Source of the DNA: Sarcophilus harrisii
Lineage: Eukaryota > Chordata > Mammalia > Dasyuromorphia > Dasyuridae
Reading direction: 5' to 3'
Assembly (NCBI RefSeq): GCF_902635505.1
Contig: NC_045426.1
Coordinates: 672,733,087 to 672,797,086 of the forward strand
DNA length: 64,000 nucleotides
In this document: positions 12,870 to 24,960 of the stretch, one piece after another
How the letters are laid out: every line of letters starts with the position of its first letter
How positions within the stretch are numbered: position 1 is the first letter of the stretch
Made by a program: the position numbers and the translations under genes
Notes under the pieces: model-generated
Told to the model about the DNA's origin: nothing
Databases searched by the model: none
The model's input: only the letters and a program-made list of their open reading frames with translations

Positions 12870-13150
12870 CCCCGGAGGAGGTTCCCCGAGGCAGACCCCC
12901 TCGCCCCAACTCTCAGAACTGAACCTACCCCCGGGGCAGAGCCCTCGCCTCACTCACCGCCCGTGCGGCCGCCGCTCCGAGCCGGCTCTCCGGGACTACG
13001 CTCCGGTCTCCTCCGGACGTCCCGAGCAGCACCCGGCCAGGCGGGTGAGTCAAGTCGGGCGTGGCCGCTGGAGCCTAGGAGCCCGGGCCGCTCCGCCCAC
13101 CTGGCCCCGCCCCTCATCCAGCCCTCCCCAGGCCCGAGACTGGAGGGAGA
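12870..13150 (-). promoter_or_regulatory. CpG-rich block, probable LRRC8E promoter and 5' UTR exon
   Basis: This is the densest CpG cluster in the left third of the window (for example 'tgcggccgccgctccgagcc'). On the minus strand a strong donor-like site, GGGCG followed by gtgagtg, ends at 12958. This suits a non-coding first exon spliced to the LRRC8E ATG exon at 7382. The assignment rests on composition, one splice motif and position only. Confidence 0.5.
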
Positions 13151-13320
13151 GGGAAACTGAGGCGGAGGCTGCCAAGAGGCAAATGTCCGTGCTTTCCAAC
13201 TCCTGGCTGGCCACTGGGGTCCCAGGAAAGTCAGGGGGGACGTCGCAGTTGGGGTGGCTACGCAGTCTGAACTCCCGGGCTCTGCGAGGATGCAGCCGGT
13301 CATTTGGGGTCAGCCTCTAA

Positions 13321-14265
13321 GGAGGTTAGACGGCTTTCCTTTCTACTGGACCACCAGGGGAAACTGAGCCTGTGAGCTTTAAAGGTCCTTCCGAGAGGAG
13401 AAAGCTGGCCCCCAGCTGTCTAGTATTTCTTTCTTTTCTTCCCAGGTGAGTAGTTCCAGCTAAGGGAGAGGAAAAGAAGTGAGATCCTTTAATTTCCCCC
13501 CCCCCCCCTCAGCCAACCAATCCCCAGATCAACCCATAAGACAGAGTATTAGGGAGACAGCACCAGGGAGTTGAGGCCGCCATCCAGCCACTTTCGTGTG
13601 GGGCAGGGGTTAAGTCCAATAATAGTAGGTAAACCACAGAACCAGTCCAAGAGGTTCCAGTTGTTTCCCATCAGCCCTTCAGGGCCACAGGGCAGGACCT
13701 GGAAAGCAATCAGGTTCTGAACTAAAACTGGGGAGGAGGGAGTAAAAGGCTGGTTACCCCAGGTTAATAAAGGGGAAAGAGCTTTTGATGAGTGCACCGG
13801 GAGTTAAAGAGATGAGAGCTCTTGATAAGGGTCTTTTTTGTTTTCCCTTAGGTGGAGACAGATACCATTCCCTTTCTTCCCTCTGACCAGTAGAGCCGCT
13901 AAGATGATCACTTTCTGGAAAAGGTGGGGGGAGGATTCAAAGGGAAGCTCCCCAGCCACTGGGGCCTGAACAAAGACTTTAGCTGGAGCTCTCCTGTCTT
14001 GCAAATATCCTTTCTTTACCTTGTTCTGCTAAAACTCTGTCTATCAATCTGTCTGTCTTGTCCATTTATCTATATATTTAGCTGGCAGAACTGAGCTAAC
14101 CAAGAGCTCATCTAGGGGAAGTCAGCTGAGTATATGTCAACCCTTAGGGTCCTTACCTCCCCTGGGGCACCCTGACTTACAAGTTAGCTTCTCTCTTCTT
14201 CTAGATTCTTGCACTTTATCATTTCTGCCTCTTTCCTTCCTCTCTTCCCCCCATTAAAAAATAAA
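13321..14265. other. Intergenic DNA, no gene seen
   Basis: A homopolymer C run lies at about 13497-13509. No coding exon or clear repeat was recognised. Confidence 0.5.
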
Positions 14266-14430
14266 GAAGCGGGGAAGCTGGATGATCCAGTGGATAGAGC
14301 ACCAGCCTTGAAATAAGGACCTGAGTTCAAATCTGATCTCAAAAACTTAACACTCGCTGGCTGTGTGACCCTGGGCAAATCACTTAACCCCAATTGCCTC
14401 AACTCCAAAAAAATAAACAAATAAAAAGAA
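14266..14430 (+). repeat. tRNA-derived marsupial SINE
   Basis: The order is 'ccagtggatagagcaccagc', 'gacctgagttcaaatctgat', 'tggctgtgtgaccctgggca', 'aatcacttaaccccaattgc' and an A-rich tail. It is the same family as the copy at 10180-10355, in opposite orientation. Confidence 0.88.
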
Positions 14431-14479
14431 TAAGAAAATGGGAGACACCCCAAATCCATGGAAATTTGAGACATTCCCC

Positions 14480-15160
14480 TATTCTCATCTGATGCTGCCA
14501 CCCCTCTAGTGCAAGCCCTCATCTCCTCAAGCCTTGATTATTGCAATAGCCTATTCAGGGTCTGCCTGCTTCAAGTTTCTCCCCGTTCCGATCTGTTTTC
14601 CATTCAGCCACTAAGGTGGTTTTCCCAAAACTTAGATTTAATTATGTCACCTCCTTACTCAATAAACCCTAGTGGCTCCCTATTACCTCTAGAAGCAAAG
14701 ATAAATTGTTTGGCATTCAAATCCCTTTGTGATCTGCCTCCTACCCTTCTAGGTTTTTTATATCTTAGTCCACAACACATTCACTTTGATCTACTGGTAA
14801 TGGCATCCTGGCTACTCCACAAACAAGACACTCCATCTCTAGGCTCCAACTACTGACTTCATGGCTTTCTTTGTGTTCCAATTTTACATCCTTTCCTTTA
14901 TTGGAAGTCTTTTTTTCTTAATTTTTCTTTTTAATCTTTTCCTCTTAATTCCAGTGCTTTGTCTCTGTTAATTATTAATATTAATATATTATCCTGTATA
15001 TAGCTTGCTTTATATATATTTGTTTTCATGTTTTCTCTCCCAATATATTGTAAGGTTCCAATATATATAAGCTCCAAGTACAATCGTTTGCCTTTCTTTG
15101 TATCTCCAGCACTTAACACATTGCCTGGCACATATTAGACACTTAATTATTGCTTATTTT
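14480..15160 (+). mobile_element. L2 LINE 3' portion
   Basis: The copy encodes a decayed end of the L2 reverse transcriptase ORF (ISSSLDYCNSLF, then LPLEAKINCLAFKSLCDLPP), then the usual 3' tail ending 'ctggcacatattagacactt'. About 115 codons are still open in one frame, but the element is 5'-truncated. Confidence 0.85.
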
Positions 15161-15164
15161 TAAA

Positions 15165-16260
15165 ACACATTTATTATGTATCCAAGTTTTTAATTTTTTT
15201 TTAATTTTTGAATTCTAAATTCTCTTCCTTTTTTCCTTTCTTCCTCATTGAGAAGGCAAGAAATTTGGTATAGATTATACAAAGGCAGTGATGCAAAATA
15301 TATTTCATATCAGTCATATTGTGGGAAAAAAACAGACTAAATCCCCTCCCTCAAACAAGAAAGATAAACATTTTTTGAAGTATGATTTAATCTGCATTCA
15401 GATACCATCATTCTTTCTCTAAAAGTAGCCAGGATTTTTCATTGTGAATCATTTGGAATTATCTTAGGTCATTGTTTTATTGAGAATAGCCAAGTCACTT
15501 ATTATAGATTATTGTACACTTTTGCTGTTACTGTGTATATTGTGCTCCTGGTTCTGCTCATTTCACTTTGCATTAGTTCTGTTCTCTTCATTTCTTAGAG
15601 TGTAATAATATTCTATGATAATCTCTAAGCAAAAAGAAATAGTTTTATTTCCTCTTATTATTCCTGCTTATTCTAATCCCTTCCATCTTTTTTTCCTCTT
15701 GTTGATATAGCTAACACTTCCACTACAATATTGAATAATAATGGTGATAATGAGCATCTTTGCTTTTACACGCTTTTACTGAGAAGACAACTAGCTTCAG
15801 ATAATACTACTTATTATTTTAAGGAAAGCTACATTAGTTTTATGCTTTCTAGTGTTTTTAATAGAAATGAGTGTTGTATTTTATGAAAAGCTTTTTCTGC
15901 ATCTATAAGACAATCATATGATTTTTGTTGTTTTTCTTGTTACCATCACCAATTTTCCTAATATTGCACCAGCCCTGCATACTTGGTATAAATCTCACCT
16001 GGTCATAATGTATCTTTTTGATGTATTGCCATAATCTCCTTGATAATGTTTTATTTTAAATCTGTGCAGCAATATTCATCAGGGAAATTGGTCTATAGTT
16101 CTCTTTCTCTCTTTTTGCTATTCCTAATTTGGTTATCAGCATCATGTTTGTGTCATAAAAGGAATTTGGTGGGACTCTTTCTTTGCATATTTTGTTGGCT
16201 TCTAATACTCATTTTTCTTTTTGCTTATTTCTCTACCATATGAATCATATTTATGCTCAG
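15165..16260 (-). mobile_element. Worn L1 fragments, antisense
   Basis: The plus strand begins with a T-rich L1 3' UTR reverse complement and continues with ORF2 reverse complement. One part, 'ctgtgcagcaatattcatcagg' followed by 'gaaattggtctatagttctc', matches the L1 reverse transcriptase region. Probably two pieces of one old insertion. Confidence 0.7.
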
Positions 16261-16309
16261 TATTAAAAGAGGATCCCAAATAAAATAAATTTTATTTAAT
16301 CAAACACCT

Positions 16310-16535
16310 ACCTAGCACAATGGATAAAGTCAATGCTCTATCCTGAGTTAGCTGAATCGGGAAAACCTGAGTAAAAATCCCACTTCAGATACTTACTAGG
16401 TGGGCAAGTCACTTAACATCTCTGTGCCTCCGTTTCTTCAACTATAAGATGGGAATTATAATAGTACCTCTTCACAGGTTGTTAAGAAGATCAAATGAGA
16501 TAATATCTGTTAGAGCACTTAACCACAATGCCAAC
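16310..16535 (+). repeat. CORE-SINE (MIR/MAR1-like)
   Basis: It shows 'gcacaatggataaagtcaat', 'gggcaagtcacttaacatct', 'ctgtgcctccgtttcttcaa' and 'gatcaaatgagataatatct'. The order is head, core, then 3' part. Confidence 0.75.
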
Positions 16536-17555
16536 AAATAGATCCCTGCTCCCACTCCCAGTCCCAGGAAGAAGTTCTCTCGATAACATCCTCTTTACAT
16601 GGTCACCCAGCTCCACATGAAGAACTACAGGTTTGGAGGCTTCTGAGATATCTTGTTCTATTTCAGAAGAGTTAGAAGTTTGAGTTAATCTTATCTTTAC
16701 AATATATAAAAAAAACTATGATAAAGAAAAACTGAGGCACAAAGTTCAGCGCATGATCAATTTATTAGCAAGGCTAACAACTGCCAAAGAGAGGATCCAA
16801 GGCTCTTTAGAAACCAAAGATGCATCAGATGTAATCAGAGCCACTCTTTTATACAGTTAAAAAGGTAGTTGTATTCAAAATAGTACAGTAATACAAGAAA
16901 AGCTAAGACTGTGAATGGTCTGACACGGCAATAGAGACTGTCTATGTTTGTGGCTTGACTCAGAGAGGGGGCTTCCATAACCCTTCCATAAACATCCTTT
17001 GGAAAGTCTTATAGTGGGCAAACATCTTATAACCAGTTTGACTCATCTTCTCTAGTGGTCAGGAAATTCACAGATTTAAGTTAAGGGAGTTCAAATTCTC
17101 TTGAAGGGGTCAACCAGCACACAGTGGATTGATTATTAATACATAATAAATTCAGTAAGCTTTACTAAAATAATAAAAAAAAATAAAGTGGGATATCAAT
17201 TTTCTATTTCTCATTTGAATTCCCACATCAACCACTCTAATGCAGGTCTCATTTCCTCTCCCCTGGCCTTTTGGAGGCAATAAGCCTCTCTACCTATGGG
17301 TGCTCCTTCTTCAGTTCTTCCGGCCCAGGCTGCAGGGTTCTCTTTCCAAAGCCCACTTTCCTTACTCTTTACCAGATAGAATCCTTATATGAATAGGGGA
17401 GGAATTCATGATCAAATGAAGGATAGAAAGGATCATAGGAACTGAAAGGGACAATAATTATAAAATTGGAAAACTTTTTTGCACAACAAAATCAATGCAT
17501 CTGGAATTAGAAGGGTAAGCAGGTAACTGGGAAAACATTTGTAGTACTCTGATGA
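16536..17555. other. Intergenic DNA; unclassified repeat-like block at about 16700-17170
   Basis: No gene was seen. The block at about 16700-17170 has the look of a worn antisense LTR-like sequence (a reverse-complement poly(A) signal near one end), but no terminal repeats or family match can be shown. If it is one, it is a solitary fossil fragment. Confidence 0.3.
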
Positions 17556-18470
17556 AGGCTTCATTTTAAAAATATTTATTTCTAATTTATGAAATAAAAC
17601 AAGCATTTCCATAACATAGTAGAATAAAAAAAGAATGATTGTGCATGAAATTGCAAATCTATTATGCACAACTTTTTATTTCTTTTAAATAGCTAATAAA
17701 ATTGCCATATAGCTTTCTTTTTTTTCCTTCACTCTCACTACCATGGTTATCATCAGACAGACAGACACACACATACACACATATATGTATGTGCACATGC
17801 TTATGTCAATGTAAAATACTTCCATACATACTTTCTTTCTCTAGATGCAGTTAGAATCTTCCTTCCTTTTTCTTTTTTTAGCTTCCTTCCTTTCTTTTTT
17901 AAAGCTAATTTGGATATTTATAATAGTCAAAATGATTTAGTCTTTCAAAGCTGTTCTTAAAAATAAATTGCTGTTACTGTATACTATGTTCCTTTGGTTC
18001 TGCTCATTTGGCTCTTCATTATTTTATGCAAGTCTATTCATGGTTTTCTAAAATCAATGAGCTCATCATTTCTTATAGCACATTAGTGTTCTATGATGAT
18101 CACATCCCACAATTTGTTCAGCTATTTCCCAACTGTCAGTCATCCCTCAAATTTTCAGTACTTTGTTACCACAAAGAGAGCTGCTTTGTTTTAAAACATA
18201 TAGGTTCTTTTCTTTTTTTAAATCATATTTGGAAAAATACCTATTAGTGATGTAAATTTGTACATGTAAATAAAAATGTGTAATGTTCATTAAAATTTTT
18301 TTTGAGTTCCAAATTTTTTTCCCATTCCCTTCCTCACCCTCCCAGAAGAAAAGCAGTTTGAAAAAGATTATACATGTGTAGTCTTGAAAAACATTTTCAC
18401 ATTAGAAAGGGCTTGTTTTCAATGTATAAGTGTACACACATACATATGTGCCCATATGGAACTAATTTAA
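17556..18470 (-). mobile_element. L1 LINE fragments, antisense
   Basis: The plus strand shows L1 ORF2 end and 3' UTR in reverse complement, for example 'ggttctgctcatttggctct', 'tgagctcatcatttcttata' and 'cacattagtgttctatgat'. A second 3' UTR piece begins at about 18285. Confidence 0.7.
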
Positions 18471-18479
18471 AGTTGTAAG

Positions 18480-19480
18480 AATAAAACTTAAGTCTGCAAG
18501 GTGCTTATTAAGCACCTACTAAATGCCAGGCGCTGTGCCAAGTTCTAGGGACAAAAAAAAAAAACCCAACCCAAAAGCATAGGCTTTTAAAGAATTCACA
18601 CAGGGGATATAATGAAATGATTGAATAACAACAACAAAAAGCTATGTACAAAGAAGATATATGCAAGACAAATTGGAGATAATCATATCATATGAGAATC
18701 AAGAAATGTTTTTTGTAGAAGATGGGATTTTAGTTGATGCTTGAAGGAAGTCATATAGCCCAGGAATTGAAAGGGAAGGAGAGCGTCCAGGCAAGGGGGA
18801 CAGCCAGTGTTAATGCTTAGAGCGTAAAGATCGACTGCCTTGCTCTAGGGACAAGTGTAGCTGGATTATAGTGTACATGGTAAAAAGCAAGGTTTAAGAA
18901 GATTGTAAAGGTAGAAAGATGTAAAGGTGGAGGGGACCATGTTATGAAGACTTTGAATGCTAAAATTTCATATTTGATTCTTGAGGTGACAGGGGGTCAC
19001 CAGCATATACTGAATAGAGAGATAATGTGTCCAGACTTGTGCTTTAGGAAGATTCTGGGTTGTTGGGAGTTGATATTAGCAAGAAAATTAGAAAGAGGGG
19101 AAGGGGAGGTCATGCAAAGAAAGATATTGGGTTCTGTTTTAAAAATATGTAGTTTTTGCTGTCTATGGAACATTCAATTCAAGATGCCCAATAGGCTTTT
19201 GGAGATGAGAAGTTGGACATCAGAAGAGAGGTTAGAGTTAGAGCTCCAAGAAGATCTGGAAATCATCAGAATAGAGATGACAGTCGAATCCATGGAAACT
19301 GATGAAAGTGCTAAGTGAACTAGTGAGAGGAAAGAAAATAGTCTAGGACAAGGATCTGTGATACATCAATAATTAATGGACATGACCTGGATGAAGATCC
19401 CAGCAAAAGAGCCTGAGAAAGGTCAGTCATTCAGCAAATAGAAAATAGCCAATCTAAATAAGTTATGCTCTAGAGTCATG
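18480..19480 (-). mobile_element. L2 LINE ORF2 region, antisense
   Basis: The plus strand reads 'gaagactttgaatgctaaaa', 'tgattcttgaggtgacaggg' and 'gaaatcatcagaatagagat'. This is the reverse complement of the L2 reverse transcriptase region. The 124-codon open frame at 18944-19318 is an antisense by-product. Confidence 0.65.
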
Positions 19481-19809
19481 GAAACTGGAAAATATATTGG
19501 AATCCTATGGAAATAAGAGCACAAGCCAAACTATTTTAAATAAGGATGGGATTAAATTATTCCTTTATCTAAAAGTCCTGGAAAGCACCAGAGGAGGAAA
19601 AGCCTGGTATGGCAAAAATGATTAAATTGGGCAGGTATCAGGATGAGGTAGCAGAGCTCAAATGTTGGGCATTCTATGACTGAATCAGCTCCACCACTGT
19701 TTCAGTTGTGTGTACCTAGTGAGCTACCGTGTCTAGAATGCCACCCAGTGGCTTATACACAAATATACTTTGAGTAGCTACCTTGAGCAACTGGATCAAA
19801 GAATTAAAT

Positions 19810-19995
19810 ATATAAAGAGTTAGATGGAAGGGACCTCAGAGTTCTACCAGTCCAATCCTCACCCTTCATTTTTCAGATGAAGAAACTGACCTCAGAGACA
19901 CAATTTGGCCATTGTCACTCAGGTTGTAAATGGGAAAGTTAAAATTTGAATCCAGGTCTTCTTGCTTTAAAGTCATTACATTTTCCCTTACCCTA
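19810..19995 (-). repeat. MIR-type SINE, antisense
   Basis: It shows 'ttcagatgaagaaactgacc', 'ggccattgtcactcaggttg' and 'gaatccaggtcttcttgctt', the MIR reverse complement order. Confidence 0.6.
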
Positions 19996-20039
19996 CCATG
20001 CTAGCACTCTGAAACCTAGTCTTCTCTATGCCAAAAGGA

Positions 20040-21225
20040 AACAAGAAATTTCAGTAATTAGGCTGGACAGGTAGGGGGGATCCAAGTAATGGCATCTTAA
20101 GTGCTAAAGAGAAGACTTTGTGCTTTATTCTACAGGCAATTGGCAGCCATTGAAAACTTTTGAGCAAAGTTATCAAACTGTGCATACCCTTTGATCCAGC
20201 AGTGTTACTACTGGGCTTATATCCCAAAGAGATCATAAAGAAGGGAAAGGGACCTGTTTGTGCACAAATGTTTGTGGCAGCCCTTTTTGTAGTGGCTAGA
20301 AACTAGAAACTGAATGGATGCCCATCAGTTGGAGAATGGCTGAATAAATTGTGGTATATGAATATTATGGAACATTACTGTTCTGTAAGAAATGACCAAC
20401 AGGATGATTTCAGAAAGGCCTGGAGAGACTTACACGAACTGATGCCGAGTGAAATGAGCAGGACCAGGAGATCATTATATACTTCAACAACAATACTAGA
20501 TGATGACCAGTTCTGATGGACCGGGCCATCCTCAGCAACAAGATCAACCAAATCATTTCCAATGGAGCAGTAATGAACTGAACCAGCTATGCCCAGAGAA
20601 AGAACTCTGGGAGATGATTAAAAACCATTACATTGAATTCCCAATCCCTATATTTATGCCCACCTGCATTTTTGATTTCCTTCACAAGCTAATTGTACAA
20701 TATTTCAGAGTCTGATTCTTTTTGTACAGCAAAATAATGTTTTGGTCATGTATATTTATTGTGTATCTAATTTATATTTTAATGTATTTAACATCTACTG
20801 GTCATCCTGCCATCTAGGGGAGGGGGTGGGGGGTAAGAGATGAAAAATTGGAACAAGAGGTTTGGCAATTGTTAATGCTGTAAAGTTACCCATGCATATA
20901 ACCTGTAAATAAAAGGATATTAAATAAAAAAAAAAAAGAAAGAAAACTTTTGAGCAGGGGGTGAGCTAATGAGATGTATTTAGGAACATAAATTTGTTTG
21001 ATTTATGGAAGCTGTATTAGAAAAGGAAAGGGTGGAAACAGGGAGACTCTTGAGAGAATCCAAATGAGAGGTAATTAGAGTCTGAACTAGAATAGAAATT
21101 AAATAAGTGGAGAAGAGAGGATGGAAATTAGAGATACTGTGCAGCTGAGAAGACCTGACAGTTGGTTGGAAGTGGAAGAATGATAAAGAAGTCAAGGATG
21201 AATGGGTGACCAGAAAATCATTGAT
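20040..21225 (-). mobile_element. L2 LINE fragment split by a younger L1
   Basis: The left arm (20040-20166) and right arm (20942-21225) read through as one antisense L2 stretch ('ggcaattggcagccattg', then 'gtgagctaatgagatgtatt'). The L1 at 20167-20941 sits between the two arms, bounded by a target-site duplication. Confidence 0.65.
20167..20941 (+). mobile_element. 5'-truncated L1 LINE nested in L2
   Basis: It holds the end of L1 ORF2, the 3' UTR and an A-rich tail. The direct repeat gaaaacttttgagca lies at 20152-20166 and 20942-20956. The sequence is close to the copy at 2643-3356, so both belong to one L1 lineage. Confidence 0.9.
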
Positions 21226-21600
21226 ATTTTCTTTTTAAAATTTTTAATTTAATTTTTAAATATTCATTTTTACTTCCCAATTCTCTCCCTTCTTCCAGTC
21301 CCTTTCTCATTCAATAAGAAGGCAAACAATATAATACCTATTATCCATATCATTTTTCCAGATATGTATTATAATCTCCCAACTCTGCAGAGAAGTTTCC
21401 AGTACTCCATCATTGAAATCTTGTTCCCATTTTTCAGAGTCCAACTTCAATTGCACTTCCTCCATGCAGCCTTCTTTTATGATCCTAGGTATAAATGAGC
21501 AGCTTCTTCTGTAAACTCCCATTGTTTTCTGTTTACCACACTTTGTTAGGTGTGCCCTATAAGACAGTTCCAGAACTGCGCTTTGCTTCATGATTCAGAT
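21226..21600. repeat. L1 3' UTR (minus) followed by an L2 piece (plus)
   Basis: 21226-21355 is T-rich L1 3' UTR in reverse complement ('cattcaataagaaggcaaac'). 21400-21600 has L2 wording ('cctccatgcagccttctttt'). Confidence 0.5.
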
Positions 21601-22099
21601 ATGTTAGGAAATTTCTGATTGCCTTAGAGATCTCAAAGACTAACTCTGCAGAAGGCAGACATTAAGAATGAGTCAGAGACAGATCAGGAGAGGTAAAGCA
21701 AATACTTTTCAAATTGAGGACTGGCAATTATTCTTGGAGGCAGATATGTGGAGGGAAAGTCAGCCTCTCACTCCCAAAATCTGCACTTTCAACCCTAGAA
21801 CCTGCTGAGTGCACTTCCTTGGGTCAGATCAGTCTCTTCCTCATTCACTGAGCTGAGGTGTTCTATCTTGCTTCCAGCTGGTATTACTTTTCCATCATGC
21901 ATTCTTCAGTTTATTCAAATATGAATAGCTTTACTGACTTTTGCTTAATGTTTTGCTTAGACAAATGGGTGTATTCAAGCTACTATTCATGATGGTATTT
22001 TACATAACCAGAATTTAGTAGGGATGGGGGAGGTAGGCTGGCTAAATTAAATTATTACCTTTCTTTTTTTTTGAAGTGCAAAATGGATAATTTTTATTA
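21601..22099. other. Intergenic DNA, no gene seen
   Basis: No coding exon, RNA gene or clear repeat was recognised here. Confidence 0.4.
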
Positions 22100-23245
22100 C
22101 AGTGAATTTATTTTTAAAAAGCTTTTTATTTTCAAAATACATGCATAGTTTTCAACATTCACCCTTGCAAAACCTTGTGTTCCAAATTTTTTCCCTCTCT
22201 CTTCCCTCCATTTCCTTCCCTAGATAACAAGCAATCCAATATATGCTAGACATGTGCAATTCTTCTATACCTATTACAATTATCTTGCTGCATAAAAAAA
22301 TCAGATCAAAAAGGGGAAAAAAAGAGAAGGAAAACAAAACGCAAGCAAACAACAAAAAAGTAAAAATATGATGTTGTGGTCCACACTCAGTTCCCACAGT
22401 CCTCTCTCTGTATGCAAATAGCTCTCTCCATCACAAGACCATTGGAACTAGCCTGAATCACCTCGCTGTTAAAAAGAGCCACGTCCATCAGAATTGATCA
22501 TCATGTAATACTGCTGTTGCTATGTACAATGTTCTGGTTCTACTCACTTCACTTAGCATCAGTTCTCTCCAAGCCGCTCCAAAATCATCTTGCTGATCAT
22601 TTCTTATAGAAAATAATATTCAATAATATTCATTTTCAATGACTTATTCAGCCTTTCTCTAACTGGTGGGTATCCACTCAATTTCCAGTTCTTTGCCACT
22701 ACAAAAAGGGCTGCTACAAACATTTTTGCACATGGGGTCCCTTTCCCTCCTTTATGGTTTCTTTGGGATAAAGACCAAGTAGAGACACTGCTGAATCAAA
22801 ATAAATAAATAAATAAAAGCAGAGTTGGATAGCTCTTTAGGCACAGTTCTAAATTGCTCTCCAGCCTGGTTGAATCAGTTCACAACTCTACCAGCAATGT
22901 ATTAGTGTCCCAGTTTTCCCACATCCCCTCCAACATTCATTCTTATCTTTTCCTGTCATCTTAGCCAATCTGAGAGATGTGTAGTGGTACTTAAGATTTG
23001 TCTTAATTTGCATTTCTCTGATCAATAGTGATTTAGAGCATTTTTTCACATGGCTAGAAATGGTTTAAATTTCTTCATCTGAAAACTGTTTATATCCTTC
23101 AATCATTTATCAATTGGAGAATGGCTTGAATTCTTATAAATATGAGTCAGTTCTCTATAGATTTCAGAAATGAGGGCTTTATTAGAACCCTTAGATGTAT
23201 TCCCTTTCTTTTAAGAACAATTAAGGAAAATGTTCTTTATTTTGA
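22100..23245 (-). mobile_element. L1 LINE 3' part, antisense
   Basis: From the 3' UTR ('tttttattttcaaaatacat', 'ttcaacattcacccttgc') back into ORF2 ('ttgctctccagcctggttg', 'ctaactggtgggtatccact'), all in reverse complement. A small (AAAT)n expansion lies inside at about 22800-22818. No clean target-site duplication was identified. Confidence 0.85.
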
Positions 23246-24589
23246 ACGTTGTTCTCCTAGACTTACATATATACGATGTGTGATATGAACTGATGATTCT
23301 TGCTCAATCCTCTTCTTGAAGATGAACAAGAGAAGAAACAAGAGCCCAGTTTTGTTCACCATCTTATTCCTAACAAAGGTGAAAATATAGTGTCTTTTGT
23401 AGGAGGTCAGACCCCTGATCAGATGTCTTTTATGTATGACTTTTATACATCGGATAACACACATTCACAAATCTTATATTCATATTTCTCTTGTGGCCCT
23501 TTTTTATATAGTTCTGAAAGAACTAAGTTTATAGAGACATTTCGAATTAGAAGGGATTTTAGAGAGCCTTAGTCCTTCTATTTTGAAGATGTGGAAACTG
23601 AGAGCTGAAGTGCCTTGCCAGTTCACAGAGCTAAATTGTAACATGCGCAAATTCAACGTGCTTTCTACTCCACGGTGGTCTCCCTCTCTCAATCTCCCCT
23701 TCTCTTTTACAAAAAATCACGTCTTCTCCCTCCCTCTCTATTCGCTCCCTCTTCTTCCCCCCACCCGCACCCCCCATGTCCCTTCCTCCCTTAGGGGTAG
23801 GGCCCTCCTTTGTCTTTTTAGAAGGTGGAGTCTTTTGGTGAGGAAGGCCCTGGATCTTAGGTCCCTCAAGGAGTCTGGGCAGGACTAAACATCTCATTAC
23901 CCAGCCCCGGGTGGAGATACAGATTCGAGAGTCCAAATGTGGAGGGATACTCAGCATGAGGATTGGTCTGCCCACAGGAAAATAGACCAATGGAATACTA
24001 GTCCCACCCCCAACCTGTCCAGAGCCCAGCCTGTCAGTTTCTTAGAGCACTGGAGAGGCCAGGTAGGTTGAAGTGAGGGGAAGGGGTAGCATGGGGCTGG
24101 GGGGATAGGAGGGCTTGGGTGGGGTGGGGTGCGGTGATAGTATATAGGATTGATGAGGGCCGGGGTGGTGGTGGTGGTGAAATCGAAGGTGAGGAGGCCA
24201 TTTGAGGGGCACCGGAAATCCTCCTTCCTCCCACTCCCCATATGTTCCTTCTGGACTCCTGGAGGCAGTTGTCATGGAAACAGCCCCTTAAAAAAAGATC
24301 CCCCAGAGATTCATCCCCCCTCCTCCGTCTTTGCTCTTGCTTCTCTTCTCCTGTCCCTTTCTCTCCTCTTTCATCCCGTCTCCCTTCTGCCTGTCTCTGG
24401 TACTCTGCGTTTTCTCCCTGTCTGTCTGCCTCTTAGCTCTAGCTTAGCTTATTCTTTCTTCCCAATTCCTCTCGCCTTCATCATTCATCCCTCTTTCCTT
24501 CTTTCACCTCCTCTCTCTCCCATCTCTTAATTATTTTTATCCCCCCACCATTTTCCTTTGGCTTGTCTCTCCGCCCCCTTCTCCATCTC
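23246..24589. other. Intergenic DNA upstream of PRR36, no gene seen
   Basis: About 23545-23670 is an antisense MIR-like copy. From about 23700 the sequence turns pyrimidine-rich (CT-rich on the plus strand). Open frames here are composition effects. Confidence 0.45.
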
Positions 24590-24960
24590 TTCCTCAGTCT
24601 CCTCCGCGTTTACCCGGGGCCACTGGCCCTACCCCCTCCTGCGTCGTCCCCTCGCTAGCGGGCCCAGGCTGGGGCAGGGGGCGGGGTGGGGCGGGGCTCT
24701 CCTGTGGTCTCCTCGCCCCCAGCCCCCTCCCCTTCCTTGATCTCCTCCCTCTTCTCCCCATTCCCCTCCGTCCGTCGTCCAGGCCCTACTGCCGGGTCAG
24801 GCCCTCCCACGGGGACCCAGGTGTTCCAGCTGCTCCAGGCTGAAGGTGACTGAGAGATGGGCTTGGGGGGGGGGGGGGGGAGCGCCGAGCGAGCGAAGCA
24901 GGTGGAGGGGGAGGGTTTGAGAGGCGGGGACTTCGGCGGTCGCGCTGGGCTCTTTGTCTC
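24590..24960 (+). promoter_or_regulatory. CpG/GC-rich block, probable PRR36 promoter
   Basis: This is a GC-rich block with clustered CpG ('ctagcgggcccaggctgggg', 'ggggcgggg' Sp1-type boxes) and a G run at about 24867-24881. It lies about 0.9 kb before the PRR36 ATG exon, which begins with a splice acceptor and so needs an upstream non-coding exon. The exact start site is not visible. Confidence 0.45.

Noticed and set aside
14266-14430. Possible tRNA gene from the A/B-box-like head
   Set aside because: It has the body and A-rich tail of a tRNA-derived SINE, recurs at 10180-10355 and shows no intact cloverleaf.
14509-14856. 115-codon plus-strand open frame
   Set aside because: It is the decayed end of L2 ORF2, not a host gene.
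18944-19318. 124-codon plus-strand open frame
   Set aside because: It is the reverse complement of an L2 reverse transcriptase region.
22152-22397. 81-codon minus-strand open frame with a membrane-like segment
   Set aside because: It lies in an antisense L1 3' UTR.
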